Positions 44,384 to 52,796 of a stretch of 64,000 bases of DNA are shown in pieces. Position numbers and translations under genes: made by a program. The notes under the pieces are model-generated. The model worked only from the letters and a program-made list of their open reading frames with translations. It made no database searches and had not been told where the DNA came from. Origin of the DNA: Desulfatibacillum sp. GTDB taxonomy: Bacteria > Desulfobacterota > Desulfobacteria > Desulfobacterales > Desulfatibacillaceae. The stretch lies in assembly GCA_016342355.1 (NCBI GenBank), contig JAEINP010000026.1, positions 1 through 64,000 on the forward strand, in the 5' to 3' direction. Numbering within the stretch: the first letter of the stretch is position 1; each line of letters begins with the position of its first letter.

Positions 44384-44548
44384 TTAGAGTACAGGGTGAT
44401 CGGGGCTATCCATGGATGTTTTCCCATAGACCTTGTCCAGGGCGTCATCATCCCATATCCTTTTTGTAGGCCTATTGATATATATGCCAACCAAGCCCGC
44501 CACAATGCACAAGACAAATACGATATCCGCTAATCCCATTTCATGCAT
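44384..44548 (-). CDS. Small single-span membrane protein, 54 residues
   Basis: A 55-codon frame on the minus strand with GGGGGT six bases before the ATG. It encodes a short hydrophobic helix (about residues 6-25; IVFVLCIVAGLVGIYI) followed by a charged tail (NRPTKRIWDDDALDKVY). The helix-then-basic-then-acidic order is normal for a small single-pass membrane protein. It lies in the otherwise empty 530-base space before korDABC and I do not recognise a family. The rest of 44312-44841 appears to hold only the kor promoter. Confidence 0.55.
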   Translation of the reverse strand: MHEMGLADIVFVLCIVAGLVGIYINRPTKRIWDDDALDKVYGKTSMDSPDHPVL

Positions 44549-44763
44549 GATATACCCCCGGTGTTGGATTTTGCAGTGAAATCCATATGAACAATGATCG
44601 GCGCGGAATTGGATTTTCTTTAATAAGAAAGAAGAAAATTTGTTTTGGAGTGCAATTGTTTGCTATGGCGAAAAAATTCGATTTCAGGTTAGGGGGAGGG
44701 TTGGACACCCTCGTGAAAAATGGGGGAGGGTCCTTAATCTTTGACCCCTGGTCATCGAATATC

Positions 44764-44790
44764 TTGACTTTTTGCTCCCCTTGTTATAAA
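44764..44790 (+). promoter_or_regulatory. Possible promoter of the korDABC-hdr operon
   Basis: TTGACT (44764-44769) and TATAAA (44785-44790) separated by 15 bases, shorter than ideal, about 50 bases before the first gene. Confidence 0.4.
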
Positions 44791-44841
44791 TGTTTCCGTT
44801 CGGATTTGTAATCGAAGACTCTTAACGAAGGACAACGTACA

Positions 44842-45117
44842 ATGGCTTTATGGCGAGTCCCGCTTGACGCAGAACAGATTGACGTCACCCTTGGTATTGT
44901 TCACATCATTAAGGAACGGTGCAAGGGGTGCGGCTACTGCATTGAATTCTGCCCCAAGGAGGTCCTGGAATTTTCCAAGGAGTTCAATCAGAAAGGGTAT
45001 CATCCTCCCCGGGTGAAAAAGCCTGACGACTGTGTGAACTGCCACTATTGCGAAATCATCTGTCCTGAATTTGCCATCTACTCTATTGAAGCAGAGCAGG
45101 AACAGGCCAACCCATAA
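44842..45117 (+). CDS. korD: 2-oxoacid:ferredoxin oxidoreductase delta subunit
   Basis: A 91-residue two-cluster ferredoxin with CKGCGYCIEFCPKEV (about 33-47) and CVNCHYCEIICP (about 64-75), the arrangement of KorD. It shuttles electrons between the catalytic KorAB dimer and free ferredoxin. AAGGA precedes the ATG. It is the first gene of the operon, 13 bases before korA. Confidence 0.92.
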   Translation: MALWRVPLDAEQIDVTLGIVHIIKERCKGCGYCIEFCPKEVLEFSKEFNQKGYHPPRVKKPDDCVNCHYCEIICPEFAIYSIEAEQEQANP

Positions 45118-45130
45118 AGGATAAATACCC

Positions 45131-46282
45131 ATGAGACCCGCGGTTTTAACAGGGGAACATTATATGACCGGTGACGTGGCCTGCGCGGAAGGGGCCCTGG
45201 CTGCCGGATGCTTGTTTTTTGGGGGGTACCCCATTACCCCGGCCACGGAAGTGGCCGAACGCATGGCCCACCGCCTTCCCGAAATAGGCGGCACCTATAT
45301 TCAGATGGAAGACGAAATCGCCGCCATGGCCTCCATTATCGGGGCTTCGTGCGCAGGGGCCAAGAGCATGACTTCCACCTCGGGGCCCGGCTTTTCCCTC
45401 ATGATGGAAAACCTGGGCCTTGCCGTGATCACCGAAACCCCCTGCGTGGTGGTGAACGTGCAGCGGGCCGGGCCTTCCACCGGACTGCCCACCCAAGGCG
45501 CCCAGGGAGATATGATGCAGGCCCGGTGGGGCTCTCACGGGGACTACGAAATCATCGCCATGTCTCCGGCCTCGGCCCAGGAAATTTTTTACCTGACCAT
45601 CGAAGCCTTTAACCTGGCGGAAAAATACCGAACTCCGGTCCTCATCATGACTGATGAAGTCATCGGTCACATGAGCGAACGGGTGATCATACCCAAGGCC
45701 CGGGAGATCAAGACCGTGGAGCGTGTCAAGGCCAAAGGCCGCAAGGACCGGTTTCGCCCTTACGCAGCCGGGGACCTGGGGGTTCCGCCCATGGCCAATG
45801 CCGGGGATGGATACAAGATCCATGTGACCGGTTTGACCCATGACGAAATGGGCTATCCGGCCATGACCGTGGAAGCCCAGTACGCCATGATGGATCGGCT
45901 CGTGGGTAAAATTCGCAACAATGTCAAGGACATCATCCGTTATGAGGAATTCATGACCGAGGATGCCGACTTTATTATTATCAGCTACGGAGTATCGGCC
46001 CGCACAGGCTGGGCCGCCGTGGAAGAGGCCCGCGCCCGGGGCATGAAAGTGGGCATGCTCAGGCTCATCACGGTCTGGCCTTTTGCAGAGGACAAAATCC
46101 GGGAACTGGCCGCCAGGGTCAAGGGCATGGTCACTGTGGAGATCAACCTGGGCCAGGTGCACCTGGAAGTGGAACGTTGCGTGGCAGGCCGGGTTCCCGT
46201 GCGCCTTGTGGGGCATCCCGGCGGCACGCTCATTTCTCCGGATACGGTAATCCAAACCATCAAGCAGGAGTTTGGGGTATGA
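45131..46282 (+). CDS. korA: 2-oxoacid:ferredoxin oxidoreductase alpha subunit
   Basis: A 383-residue subunit with GGYPITPATEVAE near residue 30, MEDEIAAMASIIGAS and a STSGPGFSLMMENLG segment followed by RAGPSTGLPT, matching 2-oxoglutarate:ferredoxin oxidoreductase KorA. The catalytic pocket for the 2-oxoacid lies here and with KorB. The 2-oxoglutarate assignment is from family resemblance; other 2-oxoacids are possible. Its stop overlaps the korB start. Confidence 0.92.
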   Translation: MRPAVLTGEHYMTGDVACAEGALAAGCLFFGGYPITPATEVAERMAHRLPEIGGTYIQMEDEIAAMASIIGASCAGAKSMTSTSGPGFSLMMENLGLAVITETPCVVVNVQRAGPSTGLPTQGAQGDMMQARWGSHGDYEIIAMSPASAQEIFYLTIEAFNLAEKYRTPVLIMTDEVIGHMSERVIIPKAREIKTVERVKAKGRKDRFRPYAAGDLGVPPMANAGDGYKIHVTGLTHDEMGYPAMTVEAQYAMMDRLVGKIRNNVKDIIRYEEFMTEDADFIIISYGVSARTGWAAVEEARARGMKVGMLRLITVWPFAEDKIRELAARVKGMVTVEINLGQVHLEVERCVAGRVPVRLVGHPGGTLISPDTVIQTIKQEFGV

Positions 46283-47145
46283 CTATAGCCCAGGAAGCAA
46301 TTAGGGAGGCCACCAGCCATCCTTTGGACGATCTTTTGCGCACCGAGCGCATCCCGCATATCTGGTGCCCGGGGTGCGGTATCGGCACCGCCTTTTCCTC
46401 ATGTCTCATCGCCATGAAGGAAAGCGGTATAGACCTGGAAAAAACCGTCATGGTTTCGGGCATCGGCTGCTCAGGCCGCGGGGCTGGCTATGTGAAGCTG
46501 GATTCGTACCACACCACCCATGGCAGGGCCATCCCCTTCGCCACTGGGATGAAGCTGGCCAACACCGATCTGAACGTGGTGGTCTTTTCCGGCGACGGAG
46601 ACCTATTCGCCATCGGCGGCAACCATTTCATCCATGCAGCCCGCCGCAATGTGGATATTACCGTGGTTTGCGTGAATAATTTCAACTACGGCATGACCGG
46701 CGGGCAGGCGGCGGCCACCACGCCCCATCTGGCCAAAACCACCACCACCCCGTTGGGTAATCCCGAGTCGCCCTTTAACTTGCCCCTTTTGGCCTATGCG
46801 GCCGGGGCAAGCTATGTGGCAAGGTGGACCACCCTCCATGCCCGGGATCTCACCACCGCTATTCAGGAAGCCCTGGCCAATCCCGGTTTTTCCTTTGTGG
46901 AGGTTCTGGCGCCTTGCCCAATTAACTATGGCAGACGAAACAAGGAAAAACCCTTGGATACCCTGCGCCTGTTCCAGGATAAAAGCATTATAAAAAACAA
47001 TGCCCATCCCACGGAACTGGATGTGGATTGGGAAAAGGGCGTGGTGTTGGGAACCTTTGTTAACAATCCCAGGCCTTGCTCCACGGACATGTACGATAAA
47101 ACTTGCAGGCTTGAAGAAAAACCCGAAAAGAAAACAGCCGCCTGA
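46279..47145 (+). CDS. korB: 2-oxoacid:ferredoxin oxidoreductase beta subunit (thiamine pyrophosphate)
   Basis: A 288-residue TPP subunit. The cluster-binding cysteines start at WCPGCG (C30, C33) with GIGCSGR further on, and the TPP/Mg motif is GDGD (105-108) followed by VCVNNFNYGMTGGQ. The start (46279) overlaps the korA stop by four bases; the frame runs upstream only as a shadow. Catalyses CoA-dependent oxidative decarboxylation of a 2-oxoacid, or the reverse with reduced ferredoxin. Confidence 0.92.
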   Translation: MTIAQEAIREATSHPLDDLLRTERIPHIWCPGCGIGTAFSSCLIAMKESGIDLEKTVMVSGIGCSGRGAGYVKLDSYHTTHGRAIPFATGMKLANTDLNVVVFSGDGDLFAIGGNHFIHAARRNVDITVVCVNNFNYGMTGGQAAATTPHLAKTTTTPLGNPESPFNLPLLAYAAGASYVARWTTLHARDLTTAIQEALANPGFSFVEVLAPCPINYGRRNKEKPLDTLRLFQDKSIIKNNAHPTELDVDWEKGVVLGTFVNNPRPCSTDMYDKTCRLEEKPEKKTAA

Positions 47146-47156
47146 TAGGACGAAAC

Positions 47157-47738
47157 ATGCAGAAATTAGAAGTGATTATCACGGGATTCGGAGGCCAGGG
47201 AATCGTCCTTGCGGGCAGGATTCTGGGCCAGGCCGCCTCCCTGGGAGATCACAAGGAAAGCACCCTGATCCAGTCGTACGGCCCCGAATCCCGGGGCGGC
47301 GCCTGCAGTGCCCAGGTGATCATATCGGACGGGACCATCAATTATCCCTATGTGCGCCAGCCGGATATCCTGGCGGCTATGTCCCAGGCGGGTTTTGATA
47401 AATTCGTGAATGATGTCAGACCTGAGGGATTCATTCTCATTGATCAGGACATGGTCAAGGTCAAAGGTCTGGAAAGGGACTATTTTGCCGTTCCTTCCAC
47501 TCGCATGGCCGAGGAACTGGGCCGCAAGATGATGGCCAACATCATCATGATCGGTTTTATCACCGCCGTGACCCAATCCACCTCCTTGGAGGCCACACGC
47601 CAGACTGTGTCTGCGTCCGTTCCCAAAGGCACGGAAGAAATGAACATCAAAGCCTTCAACAAGGGCTATGATTACGGCCTGTCCCTTTTGAAAGCCAGGG
47701 ACAAGAAAGCCTCAGGACAAGCAGGAGCCCTCGCATGA
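47157..47738 (+). CDS. korC: 2-oxoacid:ferredoxin oxidoreductase gamma subunit
   Basis: A 193-residue KorC/PorG-type subunit beginning LEVIITGFGGQGIVLAGRIL, with the SYGPESRGGACSAQVIIS segment typical of the gamma chain. AGGA six bases before the ATG. Its stop overlaps the next start (ATGA), linking the oxidoreductase translationally to the large iron-sulfur flavoprotein. Confidence 0.92.
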   Translation: MQKLEVIITGFGGQGIVLAGRILGQAASLGDHKESTLIQSYGPESRGGACSAQVIISDGTINYPYVRQPDILAAMSQAGFDKFVNDVRPEGFILIDQDMVKVKGLERDYFAVPSTRMAEELGRKMMANIIMIGFITAVTQSTSLEATRQTVSASVPKGTEEMNIKAFNKGYDYGLSLLKARDKKASGQAGALA

Positions 47739-50700
47739 AAAGAGCCAAAGACCGGCTTCACCGGGTCATTGTCCTGGGAGCCACCCCTTCGGGGATATCA
47801 GCCGCAAATAAACTGGGAGAACTGGGCATTCCCGTCACCCTGGTGGATTCGGACCCGGATCTTCATGAAAAACTTTCCAGGGACCAATGGCGCATGGATT
47901 CGGGCGTGCCCTTTTCCTACGCCCACCGCTCCGGCCTCATGCGCATCATGCGCAACCAGGCCATCAAATGCATCCTTCCAGGAGAAGTGACCGGCATAAA
48001 GCATACGGCCCAAGGCTTTGCCGTTAAGATCAATCATCTTCCCGAATACGTGGACCCTGCGCGTTGCACCTTGTGCGGCAAATGCGTGGAGGCGTGTCCC
48101 GTGACCTCCGCCGACGGCCATAGGCCCATTGTGTTTTCGGGGAACTGGAATCTTCCCGGCAGGCCGATCATTGACAAACGCCAAAAGCCCCTGTGCCAGG
48201 ATAGCTGCCCCCTGGGAGTGAACGCCCAGGGATACGTGGCCCTGGCAGGCGCCGGAAAGTTTTCTAAATCCCTGGATATGGTGCGCCGGGATAACGTGCT
48301 GCCCGGTATTTGCGGGCGGGTCTGCACCCATCCCTGCGAGGACGCATGTCGCCGGGGAGAGGTGGACGGTGCGGTGGCCATCCGCGATATCAAACGCTTT
48401 GTGGCGGACAATGGAAGCGCAACCATTCCAACCCGGGCCGAAAAGACCGGCAAAAAAGTCGCCGTTATAGGCTCGGGACCGGCAGGCATTGCCGCTGCCG
48501 CAGATTTTGCCAGACAGGGTGTGGAAGTCACGGTATTTGAAAAAGAAAAGCAAGTGGGCGGCCTGCTTAGATATGGCATCGGCCCTCATCGTTTGCCACG
48601 GAAAATCCTGGATCAGGACCTGGAATATGTCCGGGCTTTGGGCGTGGAATTCGTTACTGGCAAAGAGATTGATTTTGCGAAAGACTTGAAGGAACTCAGC
48701 CACGAATACGACGCCGTGCTTATCACCACGGGATCGTGGAAAGACAGGAAACTGGGCGCCAAAGGCGAAGATTGCCAGGGCGTGACCGGTTGTCTGGAGT
48801 TTTTGAACAGCCTGTATCGCGAAACCCTTTCGCCCTTGAAAAAAGGGGAAAAGGTGGCGGTGATAGGGGACGGCAATTCCGCCTTTGACGCAGCCAGGGC
48901 AGCCCGTCGCCTGGGTGCGGACGTGACCATTGTGTCGTGGTTCGCCAAGGATTCCATTCCTGCGGACGAGGAGGAAGTCCATGGCGCCGTTGCCGAGGGT
49001 ATCGCCATTGTGGACAAGGTGCGGGTGGTGGAGTTTGTTCAGGCGCAGGGCCGTTTTACAGGACTTGTATGCAAGCCCACGGTCCCGGGCATGGCGGATG
49101 CCAATGGCATATGTTGGCCTGTTTTGAAACAGGACGGGGAAACCAGGGAGTTTGCTTTTGACCGGGTAATAGTGGCAATCGGACAGTCCGGCCCGTTTTC
49201 GGAGGACAAAAAATCCGACCTGGAAATCACGGATTACGGATTTATAAAAATCTATGAGTCGGCCCAGACCAGCATTCCCGGAGTTTACGCCGCAGGAGAC
49301 GCGGTGACCGGTCCCACTACAGTGGTTCGGTCCATGGCTTCGGGCCGTGCTGTGGCGGATGTCATTTGTGAAAAACTTTTGGGGCATTCTTTTTTTGCCA
49401 AATCCGGCCGCCCTGTGGACAAGGATTTTTGCGCCATCCCGTCCGGCCTGGCCCATGTGAAAAGGGCGGTCATGCCCGAGGCTGATGCAAAGGATCGAGT
49501 CAAATCCTTTGATGAAGTATCAAAAGGCCTGACGGAAGCTCAGGTGCTGAACGAGGCTTGCCGGTGTTTGCAATGCGGCGTGTGTTCCGAATGTTTGGAA
49601 TGCGTGGACGCGTGCGGCCCGGTGATTCACGCCATCAACCACAATGCGGCGGCCAAAGAAGACAAGGAACATGCCGGGGTGGTGATTATTGCCGACCCGG
49701 ATATGGCGCCGGGAGTCCGGGGCGAGGATGTGATCCGGGCTTACGGACCGCCTTCAGCCAAAACCAATGTTTATAATATGATCACCCGCGGGTATGCGGC
49801 GGCAGGCAGGGCCATGACCTTTTTAGCCCGCACCTCCCAAAGGCCCAGAGGCTATGGAGTCCCTTTTAATGCTCCGGACCCGGGCTTGGCCCCGTCCGTG
49901 CGCACCGGGGTTTTTGTCTGCCGGTGTAATAGCTCCCTGGGCTGGCATGCCGACCTGGACGCCTATGTGGAAAGCCTTAATCAACGGCCCGAGGTGGTTT
50001 ATACCGAAGTTTTGGACTCCGCCTGCATTCCCGAGGGAAGCGCCCATATTGTGCGGACTGTCCGGGAAAAGGGGATCACCCGGGTCCTGCTGTCCTCCTG
50101 CGTATGCTGTCCCCTGGATTTTGTATGCACCGCCTGCACGGATCAGCGCAGTCGTTTGAAGGACGCCTTATTCAAGGGCACGGGAATCAGCCGTGCCATG
50201 GTGGAAACCTGCAACCTTCGGGGTGAGGTCCTGCCTTTGTTCAAGGCCGGTAAGGATGTCGTCCAGAAGGCCTTTGAAGGACTTCTGGAACGTTCCCTGC
50301 AAAGGGCCGCCAAACTCAAGCCCCTACCCACGCCTCCCCGCAATTATAACTTCACCACCGCGGTGGTGGGCCAGTCCGAATCTGCCATTAACAGCGCACT
50401 GACCCTGGCGGAAGCCGGGCTGGAAGTGCTTTTAATGGGCGGACCGTCCAGGCCTTTGGAAAAACTCCAGGATCATCCGAATATCCATAATTTCGCAGGG
50501 TCTTCGGTCCAGGCCATTTCCGGCAACCTGGGGAACTTCCGGGTTCTTGTCAGGACCGAGGGAAGCACCCAGGCCTTGAACGTGGGTACCGTCATACTGG
50601 GACAGCAGGCGTTGCGCCAGGTTCCCTATCTTTCCCAGGAGGGCATGCAAAGGCGGGAAGTCATAGCCACCATGCAAAAAATGGGAGAACCCGGGGTGCC

Positions 50701-51079
50701 TTTCCTGTTTCCCGGCAGCACGTCCATTGCCGGGCTTTTTACGTCCAGTCCTCCGGGGATCAATGTGTCTGACAGGAAAAAAGGCGCGGCAACCGCTGTG
50801 CTTGCCGCTTCGGTAATGCCCCGTGGGCCAAGGCAAAACAAGGGATATACATCCTATGTGGACGCCCTGAGGTGCCGGGGATGCGGAAGCTGTGTGGCGG
50901 TATGCCCTTACCAGGCCATCGGTTTCAAGCAAAACGAAGTGGGCGGCTGGTATGCTTCCGTGGACGAGGCCTTGTGCAAAGGCTGCGGAAACTGTATTTC
51001 CGTGTGCCCCAACAATGCCGCAGACTCCCCTTACCGGAACCAGAAATACCTGGAACAAATGTTGGAGGAAGTCCTGTAG
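47735..51079 (+). CDS. Large GltD/HdrA-like iron-sulfur flavoprotein
   Basis: A 1114-residue soluble redox protein. It contains an N-terminal Rossmann loop (GATPSGISAANKLG), a ferredoxin motif CTLCGKCVEACP (111-122), and a GltD-type cysteine region (about 154-205) with FAD loop GSGPAGIAAAADFARQG (246-262). An NAD(P)-binding loop GDGNSAFDAARAARRLG follows (about 370-390), then a cysteine cluster CRCLQCGVCSECLECVDACG (about 608-628), an HdrA-like stretch (about 720-860) and two C-terminal clusters (CRGCGSCVAVCP, CKGCGNCISVCP). It combines the NADPH-handling flavin module of glutamate synthase with HdrA-type segments, so it may be the NAD(P)H entry or exit site of the Hdr complex. It is coupled to korC. 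Confidence 0.85.
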   Translation: MKRAKDRLHRVIVLGATPSGISAANKLGELGIPVTLVDSDPDLHEKLSRDQWRMDSGVPFSYAHRSGLMRIMRNQAIKCILPGEVTGIKHTAQGFAVKINHLPEYVDPARCTLCGKCVEACPVTSADGHRPIVFSGNWNLPGRPIIDKRQKPLCQDSCPLGVNAQGYVALAGAGKFSKSLDMVRRDNVLPGICGRVCTHPCEDACRRGEVDGAVAIRDIKRFVADNGSATIPTRAEKTGKKVAVIGSGPAGIAAAADFARQGVEVTVFEKEKQVGGLLRYGIGPHRLPRKILDQDLEYVRALGVEFVTGKEIDFAKDLKELSHEYDAVLITTGSWKDRKLGAKGEDCQGVTGCLEFLNSLYRETLSPLKKGEKVAVIGDGNSAFDAARAARRLGADVTIVSWFAKDSIPADEEEVHGAVAEGIAIVDKVRVVEFVQAQGRFTGLVCKPTVPGMADANGICWPVLKQDGETREFAFDRVIVAIGQSGPFSEDKKSDLEITDYGFIKIYESAQTSIPGVYAAGDAVTGPTTVVRSMASGRAVADVICEKLLGHSFFAKSGRPVDKDFCAIPSGLAHVKRAVMPEADAKDRVKSFDEVSKGLTEAQVLNEACRCLQCGVCSECLECVDACGPVIHAINHNAAAKEDKEHAGVVIIADPDMAPGVRGEDVIRAYGPPSAKTNVYNMITRGYAAAGRAMTFLARTSQRPRGYGVPFNAPDPGLAPSVRTGVFVCRCNSSLGWHADLDAYVESLNQRPEVVYTEVLDSACIPEGSAHIVRTVREKGITRVLLSSCVCCPLDFVCTACTDQRSRLKDALFKGTGISRAMVETCNLRGEVLPLFKAGKDVVQKAFEGLLERSLQRAAKLKPLPTPPRNYNFTTAVVGQSESAINSALTLAEAGLEVLLMGGPSRPLEKLQDHPNIHNFAGSSVQAISGNLGNFRVLVRTEGSTQALNVGTVILGQQALRQVPYLSQEGMQRREVIATMQKMGEPGVPFLFPGSTSIAGLFTSSPPGINVSDRKKGAATAVLAASVMPRGPRQNKGYTSYVDALRCRGCGSCVAVCPYQAIGFKQNEVGGWYASVDEALCKGCGNCISVCPNNAADSPYRNQKYLEQMLEEVL

Positions 51080-51127
51080 CGCCCTTTCCGGAAGGGTAGG
51101 GCAGGGCAGGGCGCATAGAAGGAAATA

Positions 51128-51153
51128 TGGCGGCGGCGGGAGTCGAACCCTCG
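51128..51153 (-). other. Fragment resembling the 3' end of a tRNA or tmRNA
   Basis: In the 100-base gap between two redox genes, the minus strand carries GGGTTCGACTCCCGCCGCC, the T-arm plus acceptor side typical of tmRNA/tRNA 3' ends. The stem is incomplete and no CCA or anticodon half is present. It may be an integration-site remnant or chance. Confidence 0.4.
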
Positions 51154-51181
51154 TTCGGTACAATATAACAAGGTATGGGAA

Positions 51182-52783
51182 ATGGGAAACGATCAGGCAA
51201 ACAAAAATCTTAAGATAGTATTGTTCCTTTGTACATGGGGGCCGCATGCGGCCTTTCAACAACTTCAGGACAAGGATTGCCGTATTCCGGCCCAGGTCAA
51301 GATGGTGCGCATCCCTTGTTCCGGCAGGGTGAGCAAGGCCCTTTTGTTCAAGCCTTTTGAAATGGGCGCGGACGGCGTGGTCCTGGTGGGTTGCGGTTCC
51401 GGCGTTTGCCGGTACGGGGTGGGGTCTATCACTGCGGAGAAAAACGTAGCCGATACCCGAAAGATCCTGGACCTTTTGGGGCTTAGTCGAAAACGCCTGC
51501 GTTTGGGCGCGTTTTCCCCGGAGGAACCCCAGGCTCTGTTGGATTTTCTCAATGGTTTTATTGAGGAAGTGGGCGCCATAGGAAAAAGCCCTGTGATCCG
51601 GCCCGTCAAGCCGGAAAAACACAACGACCACAGCCTGGCGATAAAGGAAATCATCCAAAAGCACGATGTGTATTCCTGCCAGGAGTGCGGCAAGTGCTCC
51701 TCTGCCTGTTCCCTGACCTTGGCGGGAAAGCAATATTCGCCCCGGGCTATCGCCAATGCAATTATAGGCGGCAAGGTGGACGATCCCCAAGTGCAAAAGG
51801 ACGTCTGGGCATGCCTTACCTGCGGTATTTGTTATGAAAGGTGTCCGTCGGCCGTGAATTTTCCCGAGTTCATCCGGGATGTGCGCGCCGTGATCAAGTC
51901 GGCCCAGGGTAATGGAAACGAAGCCCATGGAGGATTTTTCGGGTCCCTTTCCCGCACCATGACTTCCCCGGAAATCAAAGGGAACCATTGGAACTGGTTG
52001 CCGGAGGACATAAAAACCGACTCCTCCAGCAAGGTGCTTTTCTTTGGCGGCTGCGCTCCGTATTTTGATATTTTTTTCAAGAATCACCTGGCGCCCAGCA
52101 CCCTGGACAGCGTGTCTGACAGCCTGCGCTTAATGAATTTTTTCGATATCCATCCCCGGGTGCTGGACGATGAACGTTGTTGCGGCCACGATCTTTTGTG
52201 GACCGGAGACCGGGAGAATTTTCTCAAACTGGCGAAACTCAATGTGGACGCCATCAACCAGTCGGGAGCGGAGGAAGTGATTATTTCCTGTCCCGAGGGG
52301 TACCGGACCTTTGTGAAGGATTATCCTCAGGCGGGCTTGGACATGCAGTTCAAGGTCACCCATATCCACGAATTTCTGGAACGGGAAATTTCCAAAGGCT
52401 CGGTGGGATTCAAAAGCCTGGACCGGAAAATCACCTTCCAGGATTCGTGCAGGCTCAGCAGGCACATGGAGATGGCGGAACCGGCCAGGAAACTCCTTGC
52501 CAGGCTTTCGCCCCTGTCCTTTACGGAAATGACGGATTCGGGCGCAGGCGCCATATGTTGCGGCAATTGCGCGTGGAGCGGATGCGACTCCTTTTCCAAG
52601 GCTCTACAGGTCAAAAGGCTCCGGCAGGCACGGGAAACACAGGGCGATTTGCTGGTGACATCCTGCCCCAAGTGTCAGGTGCATTTGCGTTGCGCCATGA
52701 AGGACCCGTTTTTCGGAAAAGATTTGGAAATTGAAATGATGGATTTGACCAGCGTTATGGCAAAAACCATTTGTTGGGAATAA
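51182..52783 (+). CDS. MvhD-HdrC-HdrB-like fusion protein
   Basis: A 533-residue fusion. Residues 1-130 resemble the hydrogenase iron-sulfur subunit MvhD, but the CNWC start reads CTWG and the GCHxGDCHY motif reads GCGSGVCRY, so its [2Fe-2S] site is altered. Residues about 164-215 hold two HdrC-type clusters (CQECGKCSSACS, CLTCGICYERCP). Residues about 280-500 contain two CCG domains as in HdrB/HdrD (DDERCCGHD and ISCPEGY; GAICCGNC and TSCPKC), expected to bind noncubane clusters and reduce a disulfide or similar acceptor. It lies directly upstream of the selenoprotein HdrA, so the two form the core of a heterodisulfide-reductase-like complex. Confidence 0.88.
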   Translation: MGNDQANKNLKIVLFLCTWGPHAAFQQLQDKDCRIPAQVKMVRIPCSGRVSKALLFKPFEMGADGVVLVGCGSGVCRYGVGSITAEKNVADTRKILDLLGLSRKRLRLGAFSPEEPQALLDFLNGFIEEVGAIGKSPVIRPVKPEKHNDHSLAIKEIIQKHDVYSCQECGKCSSACSLTLAGKQYSPRAIANAIIGGKVDDPQVQKDVWACLTCGICYERCPSAVNFPEFIRDVRAVIKSAQGNGNEAHGGFFGSLSRTMTSPEIKGNHWNWLPEDIKTDSSSKVLFFGGCAPYFDIFFKNHLAPSTLDSVSDSLRLMNFFDIHPRVLDDERCCGHDLLWTGDRENFLKLAKLNVDAINQSGAEEVIISCPEGYRTFVKDYPQAGLDMQFKVTHIHEFLEREISKGSVGFKSLDRKITFQDSCRLSRHMEMAEPARKLLARLSPLSFTEMTDSGAGAICCGNCAWSGCDSFSKALQVKRLRQARETQGDLLVTSCPKCQVHLRCAMKDPFFGKDLEIEMMDLTSVMAKTICWE

Positions 52784-52796
52784 GGACCGTACTATT

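Noticed and set aside
44587-44811. 74-residue plus-strand frame before korD
   Set aside because: Composition is unlike a protein, there is no convincing ribosome site, and it overlaps the probable kor promoter.
47798-49456. 552-residue minus-strand open frame opposite the large flavoprotein
   Set aside because: Antisense shadow with no domain signal, while the plus strand shows flavin and iron-sulfur motifs.
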